A DNA stretch of 64,000 nucleotides, taken from positions 248,001 through 312,000 of the forward strand of contig CAVVOG010000001.1 in assembly GCA_963749895.1 (NCBI GenBank), in the 5' to 3' direction. Positions 1-11,415 of this stretch are shown here, piece by piece. How positions within the stretch are numbered: the first letter of the stretch is position 1; each line of letters starts with the position of its first letter. Position numbers and translations under genes: made by a program. This DNA comes from AC-51 sp963749895. Lineage in GTDB: Bacteria > Actinomycetota > UBA4738 > HRBIN12. The notes beneath the pieces were generated by a model. That model was not told the DNA's origin. It did no database searches and was given only the letters and a program-made list of their open reading frames with translations.

Positions 1-367
1 CGACCGTGGTGAACAGATCCGGGGGTGCGAACGGGCGCGCGGCGTCGTGAACGGCGACGATGGTCACGTCCGATGCCAGCTCCGCGAGCGCGGCCCGCAC
101 CGACGCTTGGCGGGTCCGACCACCGGTCACGACCGCCGTCGGGACCTCGAGCACCTCCAGACACACGCGCGCGTCCCCTTCGTAGCCGGGTGGCGCGGCG
201 ACCACGATCGAGGAGATCGCCGGGGAGGCGGCGGCAGCAGCAGCGGCTGCGGCGAGGATCGGCCGGTCCCCCAGCGAAAGGAAAGCCTTGGGCACCTCGG
301 CGCCGAGGCGCCGACCGGCACCGGCAGCAAGGATCACCGCGGCGGCGCGCATCCGTTGCCCGGTCAC
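1..367 (-). CDS. ispD: 2-C-methyl-D-erythritol 4-phosphate cytidylyltransferase (IspD), partial
   Basis: Catalyses CTP-dependent cytidylation of MEP in the non-mevalonate isoprenoid pathway. Only the N-terminal ~120 residues are present; the gene runs off the left edge. The nucleotide-binding signature AAGAGRRLG followed by PKAFLSLGDRPIL sits near the start. GGRTRQASV and VAVHDAARPF follow in the order typical of IspD. A GTG at 367 or an ATG at 352 could start it; both are in frame and I chose the GTG. It lies 33 bases downstream of the PIN/TRAM gene on the same strand. carD-ispD clustering is usual in actinobacteria, and ispF probably follows outside the window. Confidence 0.93.
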   Translation of the reverse strand, partial: MTGQRMRAAAVILAAGAGRRLGAEVPKAFLSLGDRPILAAAAAAAAASPAISSIVVAAPPGYEGDARVCLEVLEVPTAVVTGGRTRQASVRAALAELASDVTIVAVHDAARPFAPPDLFTTV

Positions 368-400
368 GCGCGAAGCATCGCAGACGCCGACGACGGATCG

Positions 401-1483
401 CTACCGGGTTGCCGGTTCGGCTTCGGGCAGGCTCGCGAAGATCATCCTGCCGGTGGCCGTCTGGATCACGTTGCGGACCCGCGCTTCGACCTCCGAGCCG
501 ATGCGCGCCACAGCCTGCTCGATCACGACCATCGTCCCGTCGTCGAGGTAGCCGACGGCCTGCCCGTGCTCGCGACCCTCCTTCACCAGCCGCACGACCA
601 CCTCGTCGCCGGCCGTGTAGGGCGCGCGGAACTTCGCTGCGAGCGCGTTGACCTGCGCGACGGGGACGCGCAGCGCCTCGGCCACCTTCGCCATGTTGTG
701 GTCGACCGTGATGAGGGAGGCGCCGCTCTCGCGGGCCAGGCGGACGAGCGCCGCATCCACGTCCATCACCCCTGCCTCCTCGACGAGCTGGAACTGGACG
801 GTCGGCGCTCGTTGGAGTTCCACGAGCACGTCGAGGCCACGGCGCCCGCGCTTGCGTCGCCCGGGGTCCGACGAATCGGCGATCGCCTGAAGCTCTCGGA
901 GCACGCCTTCGTGCAGCAGGATCGTCCCCGAAACGAACCCGGTCGCCACGAGATCGGCGACCCGGCCGTCGATCAGCGCGCTCGTGTCGAGCACGTGCAG
1001 ATCCCCGCCCGAGCGCGAGCTCGCCCGGGGCTTCATGCCGACCAAGCCGAAGATGTCCTCGTGTTTGGCCTGACCCAGACGCGTCCCCAGCGAGCCGAGG
1101 ACCAGGAAGATGAACACGGCCGCGGGCCACGTGTACGCCAGCGGCACGAACAGCAACGGGATGCACAGCAACGCCGCGACCACGAGGCCGACCACGAGGC
1201 CGACGACCCCCCCGGCGATCTCGGCGGCTGGTCGGCGCCGCAACTCACGCTCCAGCCCGGAGACCGCCTGAAGGGTGAGACGCCCGAAGATGCCGCCAAG
1301 GACGTAACCGGACCCGGCACCGAGGAACACGAACAACAGCGCGCGCCGATCGGTGACCGCCGACGCATCCGTGGCCGCCATACCGATGTGGTAGCCGGCG
1401 GCGCCCAGCACGGCCACGAAGATCAACCGGACGCCCTCCACCAGGCGCCCGCGCAACCGTGTCTTCCGGTCGTCTGCCCTCAT
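401..1483 (-). CDS. Membrane-anchored PIN/TRAM domain protein, YacL-like
   Basis: 360 residues. Four hydrophobic segments lie at about 19-38, 48-67, 88-112 and 116-131. A PIN nuclease fold begins at LHVLDTSALIDGR, with acidic residues D166, D172, D241, D243 and D261 in the places expected for metal binding. A TRAM-type RNA-binding domain covers about 285-350. The architecture matches the YacL family of Firmicutes and actinobacteria: an integral membrane PIN protein thought to act on RNA, with unknown substrate. It lies between carD and ispD on the same strand, about 100 bases after carD, consistent with one transcription unit. Confidence 0.88.
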   Translation of the reverse strand: MRADDRKTRLRGRLVEGVRLIFVAVLGAAGYHIGMAATDASAVTDRRALLFVFLGAGSGYVLGGIFGRLTLQAVSGLERELRRRPAAEIAGGVVGLVVGLVVAALLCIPLLFVPLAYTWPAAVFIFLVLGSLGTRLGQAKHEDIFGLVGMKPRASSRSGGDLHVLDTSALIDGRVADLVATGFVSGTILLHEGVLRELQAIADSSDPGRRKRGRRGLDVLVELQRAPTVQFQLVEEAGVMDVDAALVRLARESGASLITVDHNMAKVAEALRVPVAQVNALAAKFRAPYTAGDEVVVRLVKEGREHGQAVGYLDDGTMVVIEQAVARIGSEVEARVRNVIQTATGRMIFASLPEAEPATR

Positions 1484-1584
1484 CGTCGTTCCTACCCCGT
1501 ACGGGACGTTGGACGTCCCCTGCAGGGGTCATCGGAACGATGCCGACCGAACCTGAGACGGGCCCGCATGGGCCCCCGGGCGGC

Positions 1585-2100
1585 TCAGCCCTGAGCCGCG
1601 ACCACCTTCGCACCGTGGGCGTCGTCGAGCACCCCGTCGATCATCACTTCGGCATCCGCCTCGGACTTCCCGGTGGCGAACGAGAGCTCCGAGATCAAGA
1701 TCTGGCGGGCCTTCGTGATCATCCGCTTCTCGCCCGCGGAAAGCCCCTTCTCGCGGTCACGGATCGCGAGGTTCCTCAGCACCTCCGCCACCTCGTACGG
1801 GTCACCGGAGTGCAGCTTCTCGAGGTTGTTCTTGAAGCGACGGCTCCAGTTCGCCGCCACCGAAGTCTCGTCCTCGGTCAGGACCTTGAGGATCTTCTTG
1901 GCCTCCGTCTTGCTCACGCAGGCCCGCAAGCCCACCTGTTCCGTGGAGTCCGTCGGGACGAGCACCGTCAGGTCGCCGTAGACGACCCGCAGCACCAGGT
2001 ACTTCCGCTTCTCCCCGAGGAACTCCTTCTCACGTACCTCTTCGACCACCGCCGCCCCGTGTTCCGGGTGCACGACGGTGTCTCCTTTGCGGAACGCCAA
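1585..2100 (-). CDS. carD: CarD family transcriptional regulator
   Basis: RNA polymerase-binding factor that stabilises open promoter complexes and is central to rRNA promoter control in actinobacteria. The N-terminal Tudor-like RNAP-interaction domain is seen in FRKGDTVVHPEHGAAVVEEV and the all-helical DNA-binding domain follows (SRRFKNNLEKLHSGDPYEVA). I chose the TTG at 2100: it gives 171 residues, puts FRKGDTVV at the N-terminus as in other CarD proteins, and has a GGAGG five bases upstream. An ATG at 2130 would add ten residues unlike CarD and lacks such a site. It is the first gene of the carD-PIN/TRAM-ispD group, and a promoter-like sequence lies just upstream. Confidence 0.95.
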   Translation of the reverse strand: MAFRKGDTVVHPEHGAAVVEEVREKEFLGEKRKYLVLRVVYGDLTVLVPTDSTEQVGLRACVSKTEAKKILKVLTEDETSVAANWSRRFKNNLEKLHSGDPYEVAEVLRNLAIRDREKGLSAGEKRMITKARQILISELSFATGKSEADAEVMIDGVLDDAHGAKVVAAQG

Positions 2101-2152
2101 CGAACCCTCCCTCGATAGAAGCGAGATCACGCTGCGGGAATCGACTAGTTCG

Positions 2153-2182
2153 AGGGTAGCATCCAGACGCTTTCCCCCGCAA
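2153..2182 (-). promoter_or_regulatory. Candidate carD promoter
   Basis: On the minus strand TTGCGG (2182-2177) and TACCCT (2158-2153) are separated by 18 bases, a reasonable -35/-10 pair for a housekeeping sigma factor. Transcription would start about 45 bases upstream of the chosen carD start. Assigned by eye only. Confidence 0.4.
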
Positions 2183-2236
2183 GACGAAACCGCAGGTCAG
2201 AGGGCTATGATCGGCTGCCGACATGGCTCGAAGGGC

Positions 2237-3619
<1,383 letters not shown>

Positions 3620-3635
3620 GGTAGGCTCCCGGCCC

Positions 3636-4200
3636 ATGAGCGAGATGGGACAGACGCTGACGACGTTGTTCGCGCTGCTGGCGATCGTCGCGAACGTGGC
3701 GGTGCTCGGGTTCATCGTGATCGCGGTGGTCGCTCGGGTGTCGGAGGGCGGAGCGACGCCTGCGCGACACCGTGTGGGACCGGTTCGGCGACATCGCCCT
3801 TCCCCTCGGCGCGCTCGTCGCCCTCACCGCGACGCTGGGAAGCCTCTACTACTCCGAGGTGCAGAACCTGATCCCCTGCACGCTCTGCTGGTACCAGCGG
3901 ATCGCCATGTACCCCCTGCCGCTGATCCTCGGTATCGCCGCGTGGCGCCGGGACCGGGACGTGTGGCACTACGTGCTTCCGATCGCGCTGATCGGCGCCG
4001 CGATCGCTGGGTACCACTACCAGCTCGAGTGGTTCCCGGACCAGGGCTCTGGTGCCTGCTCGCTGGTGACCCCGTGCAACGTGATCCCGTTCGCCCGGAA
4101 GTTCGGGTTCATCACGCTCGCGTACATGGCGTTGTCGGGCTTCCTGCTGATCGCGGCCCTCTCGTGGATCGCGAAGCAGACCGCGCACGCCGAGGACTGA
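3636..4200 (+). CDS. DsbB/BdbC-type disulfide bond oxidoreductase, apparent frameshift
   Basis: Membrane quinone-coupled thiol oxidase that would reoxidise a periplasmic DsbA-like partner. The main frame (3772-4200) has the conserved core CTLCWYQRIAMYPL with its CxxC, a second cysteine pair in CSLVTPCN, and four membrane segments. The natural N-terminal membrane helix (TLTTLFALLAIVANVAVLGF) starts at ATG 3636 but is in another frame. Removing one G from the GGG at 3746-3748 joins the two into VSEAERRLRDTVWDRFGD, which reads sensibly. So there is either a sequencing error in a G run or a genuine frameshift. The 142-residue second part could be made alone from GTG 3772 but would lack the first helix. 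No DsbA-like gene is adjacent. Confidence 0.8.
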
Positions 4201-4254
4201 GCATGTCGGACCCGAGGACTACGGTCGGGCCCTCCCCGGAGGAGGTCTCACCGG

Positions 4255-4521
4255 ATGGCGTCGGGTCCCGGACACGGAGCCCCCGAACACCCGCTCGTCC
4301 TCGTCACGTGGCGTGACGCGTACTTCGACTTCGAAGGCGACACCGTCACGCTCGAACGCCCGGACTACCTCGTCCGGACGGTGGGGTTCCTCGTGGCACG
4401 CGGTCCCCGGTTCCTGCGATTGGCGCAAGAGGTGCTCCCCGACGGAGAGGGCTTCCGAGCGGTGACCCACGTCCCGCTGCCCGTCGTGGAACATGTGCAG
4501 CATCTCCTGGCGCCCGAGTGA
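4255..4521 (+). CDS. Small hypothetical protein
   Basis: 88 residues, with an ATG preceded by GGAGGAGGT at a spacing of eight bases, so translation is well supported. The protein is soluble, has no cysteines or membrane segments, and contains VTWRDAYFDFEG and YLVRTVGFLVARGPRFLRLA, suggesting a small beta-rich fold. Similar small proteins occur scattered in actinobacteria and phages, but I do not recognise a function. It follows the DsbB-like gene by 54 bases on the same strand. Confidence 0.6.
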   Translation: MASGPGHGAPEHPLVLVTWRDAYFDFEGDTVTLERPDYLVRTVGFLVARGPRFLRLAQEVLPDGEGFRAVTHVPLPVVEHVQHLLAPE

Positions 4522-4592
4522 GATCCGGGGTAGAGTGAAGGTTCACGCGGCGTCACCGAGCGTCGCACCACGACCGGAAGGAGGGATGAGCG

Positions 4593-4655
4593 ATGACCGA
4601 GGCCCTTGCCATCGTCGTCACGTCGCCGCGCCCCTCCGGTCGTACCCTGCGCTGA
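4593..4655 (+). CDS. Possible 20-residue peptide in the leader of the RIO kinase gene
   Basis: A near-perfect ribosome binding site (AAGGAGG, 4578-4584) sits eight bases before ATG 4593, which opens a 20-codon frame encoding MTEALAIVVTSPRPSGRTLR and ending in TGA at 4655. It is the strongest such site in the neighbourhood and has no longer credible gene behind it. It lies 73 bases upstream of the RIO kinase start. It may be a leader peptide or small protein, or a decayed start. A TAGAGT at 4531-4536 could be the -10 element of the transcript. Confidence 0.3.
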   Translation: MTEALAIVVTSPRPSGRTLR

Positions 4656-4728
4656 CGCGCATCGGGTTCGCTCCTGCAGGGCCCGCGGTTCCCATACGCC
4701 CACACCCTGCACACGAAGGAGCACCGCG

Positions 4729-5493
4729 TTGCGACACGACTCGTTCGAGCACTTCTACGACGAAGGGCTCGTGGAACGACACCTGAAACCGCTGAAGCAC
4801 GGCAAGGAGGCGAGCGTCCACCTGTTCCGTGCGAACCCACGGACCACCGGCGAAGAGCTGGTGGCGCTGAAGCTGTACCACCCGCTCGACCGTCGCGACT
4901 TCCGCGACGAGACGCTGTACCGCGACGGCGAGTTCATCAAGGAGCGGAGGATCCGTGCCGCCCTGGACAGGAAGACACGGTTCGGCCGCGAGGTCCAAGG
5001 GGGCCTATGGGTCTCGCGCGAGTGGGAGACCCTCCGGCTCCTGCACGGGGCCGTGGCCGTGCCCCGTCCGATCGAGTGGACCGACGACGCGATCTTGATG
5101 GCGTACGTGGGCGATGTCGACGTCCCCGCGCCGCGATTGCAGGACTACCACCACGACGACCTCGACGAGCTGGAGGCGATCTGGTCGCAGGTCCATGCCG
5201 CCATCGAGCGCATGCTGTACCGCGACGTCGTCCACGGCGACCTGTCGAGCTACAACCTCCTCGTCTGGGACGGCGAGATCGTCGTGATCGACTTCCCTCA
5301 GGCGGTCGACGCGAAGAAGAACCGGCACGCCGAGGCGTTCCTGTTGCGCGACGTCCACCGGCTCGCCGACTTCTTCGAGCACCGAGGGCTGCGACTGCCG
5401 TGGGACGCGATCGCCGCGGACCTGTGGACGGCATGGACGTACGCCGACCTGGTGCCCGAAGAGCTGCGAGGTCTCGTGATGGATGATGCGTGA
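4729..5493 (+). CDS. RIO1-type serine/threonine protein kinase
   Basis: 254 residues with the compact RIO kinase core. The ATP-binding region has GKEASVHLF and VALKLY, the catalytic loop reads VHGDLSSYNLLV, and the metal-binding loop reads VVIDFPQAV. These are hallmark RIO features and differ from Hanks-type kinases. Bacterial RIO proteins are widespread but their substrates are unclear; in archaea and eukaryotes RIO kinases act in ribosome maturation. I chose the TTG at 4729 because AAGGAG lies seven bases upstream and it leads directly into the conserved N-terminus. The gene stands alone between small proteins. Confidence 0.85.
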   Translation: MRHDSFEHFYDEGLVERHLKPLKHGKEASVHLFRANPRTTGEELVALKLYHPLDRRDFRDETLYRDGEFIKERRIRAALDRKTRFGREVQGGLWVSREWETLRLLHGAVAVPRPIEWTDDAILMAYVGDVDVPAPRLQDYHHDDLDELEAIWSQVHAAIERMLYRDVVHGDLSSYNLLVWDGEIVVIDFPQAVDAKKNRHAEAFLLRDVHRLADFFEHRGLRLPWDAIAADLWTAWTYADLVPEELRGLVMDDA

Positions 5494-5539
5494 GGACGCG
5501 CTCGGAGGCCGCCGCGACGTCAGCCCGTTCGATCAGGCC

Positions 5540-5806
5540 TCAAGCAGGCGTCAAACGGGAGACGTGCTGGCCGTGCAGGCTCCCTCGGGTGCCGCCGGTC
5601 GTGCCGCCGGTCCGGTGGTGCCGGACCGGGTGCGGGGCCCCGATCGTGGTGACGACGAGATACAGCGCCACGACCGCGGCAGCGATCTGCAGCGTCACGC
5701 CCAGGAGCAGTCCGGCACCGACGGTGAACCACACCACCGACTGGCCGGTCCCGCCGAAGAGCGACGCGAGGAGGCCGAGAGTGATGGGGTACTCGACGCC
5801 CAACAT
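5540..5806 (-). CDS. Small membrane protein of unknown function
   Basis: 88 residues from an ATG at 5806 preceded by GGAGGT at seven bases. Two hydrophobic stretches are visible, TLGLLASLF and a longer one across VVWFTVGAGLLLGV and IAAAVVALYLVVTTIG, followed by a basic, His/Gly/Thr-rich tail of about 30 residues. No family is recognised. It is convergent with the RIO kinase gene (46 bases between ends) and divergent from the ECF sigma factor. The good ribosome binding site and clear membrane segments argue that it is real. Confidence 0.5.
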   Translation of the reverse strand: MLGVEYPITLGLLASLFGGTGQSVVWFTVGAGLLLGVTLQIAAAVVALYLVVTTIGAPHPVRHHRTGGTTGGTRGSLHGQHVSRLTPA

Positions 5807-5956
5807 CGGATCCACCTCCAACCTTCCACCTCCCATGTTGTCACCGAGAACCGTTGCGGCGCCGCACTCCTAGTCAAGCCGAACCTCGCTCTCGTCCGGT
5901 CCCGAGACCGAGCCGGAGCCCTAGGGACCTGCTGGGGTTCGTCGGCGTAGGGTCCG

Positions 5957-6529
5957 ATGATGGCTCGCCCTAAGCGCGCTGCCCCCCAGCGGCATCTGGA
6001 ATGGGTGATGCAGGCAGGAGGCGAGGTCGTGCGGCTCTCGGAGCGGTCGGAGACCGCTCCGAGGGACTTCCGGACGTTCTTCGAGGACGAGCACCGGCGG
6101 CTGTTCAAGACGCTGTACTTCGTCACCGGGGACGACCAGGAGGCTGCCGACCTCATGCAGGAGGCCTTCCTGAAGCTCTGGGAGCGGTGGGACCGGATGG
6201 ATCGGATCGACGACCCGGTCGCCTACCTGTTCCGCACGGCGCTGAACGGCAACCGGATGCGGCTGCGGGCCGCGCGCCGAACCGCCGGCAGGCGCCTGCC
6301 GATCGGATCCGTTCGCGACGGGTTCGATGACGTGGAGCTCCGGGAGGACGTCAGGCAGCTGCTCGGTGCCTTGGCGCCACGGCAACGTGCAGCCCTCGTC
6401 CTGCTCGACCTGTACGGCTACGGCTCTGAGGAGGCCGGTCGGATCATGGGCATCCGCCCATCGACCGTCCGTGCGCTCGCATCTCAGGGTCGTGCCGTCC
6501 TCCGCACCGCAGGAGGCCCGCATGGCTGA
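5957..6529 (+). CDS. ECF (extracytoplasmic function) RNA polymerase sigma factor
   Basis: 190 residues. Region 2 is seen as FEDEHRRLFKTLYFVTGD..EAADLMQEAFLKLWERW, the -10 recognition and core-binding part. Region 4 is seen as LAPRQRAALVLLDLYGYGSEEAGRIMGI, ending in an HTH. An N-terminal extension of about 35 residues is unusual, and an internal start cannot be excluded. The ATG at 5957 or 5960 has AGGG upstream. A GAACC (5848-5852) and CTAGTC (5870-5875) separated by 17 bases might be an ECF-type self-regulated promoter; this is weak. Its stop overlaps the start of the next gene by eight bases, so the two are translated together. Confidence 0.88.
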   Translation: MMARPKRAAPQRHLEWVMQAGGEVVRLSERSETAPRDFRTFFEDEHRRLFKTLYFVTGDDQEAADLMQEAFLKLWERWDRMDRIDDPVAYLFRTALNGNRMRLRAARRTAGRRLPIGSVRDGFDDVELREDVRQLLGALAPRQRAALVLLDLYGYGSEEAGRIMGIRPSTVRALASQGRAVLRTAGGPHG

Positions 6530-7544
6530 GCTGAAGGAGCTGTTCGACATGACGACGAAGCACAAGGAGCCGGATGTCGGCTCGTGGCAGGAACAGGAGC
6601 GACGCCAGCGACGCACGACCCAGAACCGCAAGCTCGGCGCGTACGGCGCGGTCGCCGCGCTGATCGGCGGGCTGGTCGTGTTCGCGCTCGTCAACCGCCA
6701 GGGTGTCGGGGAGGAGCAGCCGGCTGGAACTCCGACGTCGTCGCCGGCGGACGCGTTGGGTGGTACTGGCTCGCACTTCTACGTCGACCTCGAGACCGGC
6801 GAACGGACCCGGGTGGGTGCGGTGCTGTCCGGAGCTCGGCTGCCAGAGGTGTCTCCGGACGGACAGCGGATCGCCTACAACACCTGCTGCGGTGGCGACT
6901 CGATCCACGTGGTCGCGCTCGACGGGTCCGACCGCCGGACCGTCACGCCCGCAGCGCTCGACGGGTACCACCCGACGTGGGTCGACGACGGGACGATCCT
7001 CTTCCAGGCTCGACCCACCGGCACGGACGCGCTCGGGGACCTCTACACCGTGGACGTGTCGACCGGCGAGATGACCATGGTCATCGACCTGCCGGACGAG
7101 CGGAACGGCTCCTGGATCGTCAGGTCCGACCTCAGCCCCGACGGCACGACCGTCCTGTTCCACCTCCCGCGGGGGAGGGGCGAGGGCGTGACGTGGGACC
7201 TGTGGACGGCGCCGCTCGCGGGCGGAGAGCCGACCCTGCTACGGAAGGACGCCGGGTTCGCCGCGTACGAGCCCGACGGGTCCATCGTGTTCCTCGACCA
7301 TCCGTATGCCTTCGTCGGGGACGAGATCTGGATCATGGACGGCGCCGGCAGCGACGCGCAGCCGCTCGTGGAAGATGGGAGCCGCCTCAGCTGGCCTACC
7401 GTCTCGCCCGACGGCACGAAGGTCGCCTACGGGAACGGCGGGAAGATCGAGGTCGTCGACATCGACACCGGAGAGATCGTCAGGATCGACGCGGACGGGG
7501 AAGAGGCCGCGTGGTACGACGAGGTCACGCTGATCGTCGACTGA
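6522..7544 (+). CDS. Membrane-anchored PD40/TolB-like beta-propeller protein, possible sigma regulator
   Basis: 340 residues from ATG 6522, preceded by AGGAGG. A charged cytoplasmic tail of about 38 residues is followed by one membrane helix (YGAVAALIGGLVVFALVN, about 41-58). The outside part carries repeated propeller signatures such as VSPDGQRIAYN, LSPDGTTVLF and VSPDGTKVAYG. The gene overlaps the ECF sigma gene. A short cytoplasmic tail, one helix and an external sensor domain next to an ECF sigma factor is the usual layout of an anti-sigma factor. The tail has no zinc-binding HxxxCxxC motif, so that role is inferred from position only. Confidence 0.78.
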   Translation: MAELKELFDMTTKHKEPDVGSWQEQERRQRRTTQNRKLGAYGAVAALIGGLVVFALVNRQGVGEEQPAGTPTSSPADALGGTGSHFYVDLETGERTRVGAVLSGARLPEVSPDGQRIAYNTCCGGDSIHVVALDGSDRRTVTPAALDGYHPTWVDDGTILFQARPTGTDALGDLYTVDVSTGEMTMVIDLPDERNGSWIVRSDLSPDGTTVLFHLPRGRGEGVTWDLWTAPLAGGEPTLLRKDAGFAAYEPDGSIVFLDHPYAFVGDEIWIMDGAGSDAQPLVEDGSRLSWPTVSPDGTKVAYGNGGKIEVVDIDTGEIVRIDADGEEAAWYDEVTLIVD

Positions 7545-7578
7545 CACGATCCGACTTCCCTCACGGGTCCGAGATGCG

Positions 7579-7607
7579 CGAACGCCGGGGCGAAGCCCCG
7601 GCGTTCG
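7579..7607. terminator. Bidirectional hairpin terminator between convergent genes
   Basis: A perfect 12-bp inverted repeat, CGAACGCCGGGG (7579-7590) against 7596-7607, flanks a five-base loop whose outer C and G can also pair. It lies between the ends of the propeller gene (7544) and clpC (7629), which converge here. There is no long T run, but a GC-rich hairpin placed between two convergent genes is best read as a shared terminator. Confidence 0.75.
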
Positions 7608-7628
7608 GCCTTGAAGGTTCCCTTCGGT

Positions 7629-10124
<2,496 letters not shown>

Positions 10125-10543
10125 GTCACCATCCTCCGGGCCGAAGCCCGTCCGTCCATCACCCCAGGGATCGACGGACCACGTCCTTCCCCCGAGGTAC
10201 ATATGGCGCTGGAACCGTGGCTCGGTCCCGGCGCCTTCCGCAACCGAGTATACCCGTGGGGTCCGAAACCCTCGGAACGAACCCAGCCGTGTGGGCTGAC
10301 CCGTGAACCCCACCCTCTCCCATTCGGACGGTCGAGGCCCCGGGATGAGCGCCGTCCGTGAGTTCTGCGTGGCCCGAACTGACCAGCTGAGATTCCCCCG
10401 GGGCCTGAACGGCTCGCGACCGACGCCGGGGCGTCGCGCGTCAAGGGGCCGCGCCCACCTGCCGAACCCACGAACGAGGCCGACGAGGTCCCGCCCACAT
10501 GTTCCGTCGGAAGGGACCTGGGGACGTTAGGAAGGAGATGCTC
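10125..10543. other. Divergent intergenic region between clpC and a response regulator
   Basis: 419 bases with no credible gene. On the minus strand a TATACT (10252-10247) lies about 120 bases upstream of clpC and is the best -10-like element; no convincing -35 was found. I saw no clear HspR (HAIR) or ClgR palindrome by eye. On the plus strand the right end holds GGAAGGAG just before the receiver gene. The rest looks non-coding. Confidence 0.45.
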
Positions 10544-10909
10544 GTGCGCGTGCTGGTGGTGGACGATCACCCTGCGTTCCGCAGGGCACTGTCGTCCGCG
10601 CTCGAGATGGTCGACGACATCGAGGTGGCCGGCGAGGCGGGGGGCGGGCTCGATGCCTGCGCGATAGCCGAGCGCGTCCAGCCCGACGCGATCGTGATGG
10701 ATCTGTCGATGCCCGACCTCGACGGGATCGGGGCGATGCGCAGGATCCACGAGCGGAGCCCCGGCGTCCCCGTGGTGATCCTCACCGCCCACGCCGACGC
10801 TGGGACCGAGCGGGAGGCGTTCGCCGCGGGCGCCCGAGGGTTCCTCCCGAAGGGCACGGGGCTGCAGGACCTCGTGATCGTCCTGCACGAGGCCACCGAG
10901 AGCGACTGA
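10544..10909 (+). CDS. Stand-alone receiver-domain response regulator
   Basis: 121 residues consisting only of a CheY-like receiver: DDH near the N-terminus, the phosphoacceptor Asp in VMDLSMPDLDG, Thr in ILTAHAD and Lys in FLPKG. There is no output domain. The GTG at 10544 lies six bases after a GGAAGGAG; the nearby ATG 10538 would be too close to that site. No histidine kinase is adjacent, so its partner is unknown; it may be a phosphate relay or a regulator acting by protein contact. It converges with the cNMP-binding gene, 16 bases apart. Confidence 0.87.
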   Translation: MRVLVVDDHPAFRRALSSALEMVDDIEVAGEAGGGLDACAIAERVQPDAIVMDLSMPDLDGIGAMRRIHERSPGVPVVILTAHADAGTEREAFAAGARGFLPKGTGLQDLVIVLHEATESD

Positions 10910-10925
10910 CGCGTCGCCTCGGGTC

Positions 10926-11339
10926 CTACGAGCGCGTGTGCTCGATCCCGCGGATCCGGCCGCTGAGCTCCGTGAGGAGCACCCGCATCACGCTGGCGTT
11001 GTGCTCCATGAGGGCCTCGAACTCCCATGCGGTGATCGCGAGGGTCGTGAGCTCGTCGACGGCCGTGACGGTCGCCGAGCGCGGCTTCCCGTCGATGATC
11101 GACATCTCCCCGAAGTAGTCCCCGGGTCCGAAGCGCGCGACCTCGGTCCCGCCGATCGAGACCGCGGCGTTGCCCGCCAGGATCAGGTGGAAACCCACGC
11201 CGCTGCGGTCCTCCTCGAGGACCGGCTCGCCCGGCGCGTGTCGGACCTCCTTGCCGATGTTGAGGATGTGCTTCAGGGCCGAGTCGGGCAACCCGTGGAA
11301 CAGCGGTACCTGGCGGAGCTCGTCGATCGTGGCGGCCAT
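10926..11339 (-). CDS. Cyclic nucleotide-binding domain protein
   Basis: 137 residues, essentially one cNMP-binding beta-roll. The phosphate-binding cassette is FGPGDYFGEMSIIDGKPRSATVTA, with the conserved Gly-Glu and Arg that hold the cyclic nucleotide phosphate. There is no C-terminal HTH, so it is not a CRP-type transcription factor as it stands. I chose ATG 11339 (MAATIDELRQVPLF) because it begins the usual N-terminal helix; the longer frame is Pro/Arg-rich. It lies 77 bases downstream of lysS. A class III cyclase is encoded at 31594-32871 in this window and could supply cAMP, but the link is inference. Confidence 0.85.
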   Translation of the reverse strand: MAATIDELRQVPLFHGLPDSALKHILNIGKEVRHAPGEPVLEEDRSGVGFHLILAGNAAVSIGGTEVARFGPGDYFGEMSIIDGKPRSATVTAVDELTTLAITAWEFEALMEHNASVMRVLLTELSGRIRGIEHTRS

Positions 11340-11415
11340 CGGTCCATCCCTCTCGCTCGTCGGTCGGCGCGAGCCTAGCGCGGCCGGGAGCGGTCGCGCC
11401 ACCGCACCGCGGCGG

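Noticed and set aside
4203..4316. Short gene starting at ATG 4203 right after the DsbB-like gene
   Set aside because: It overlaps the better supported frame at 4255, which has an excellent ribosome binding site, and its sequence is Arg/Pro-rich.
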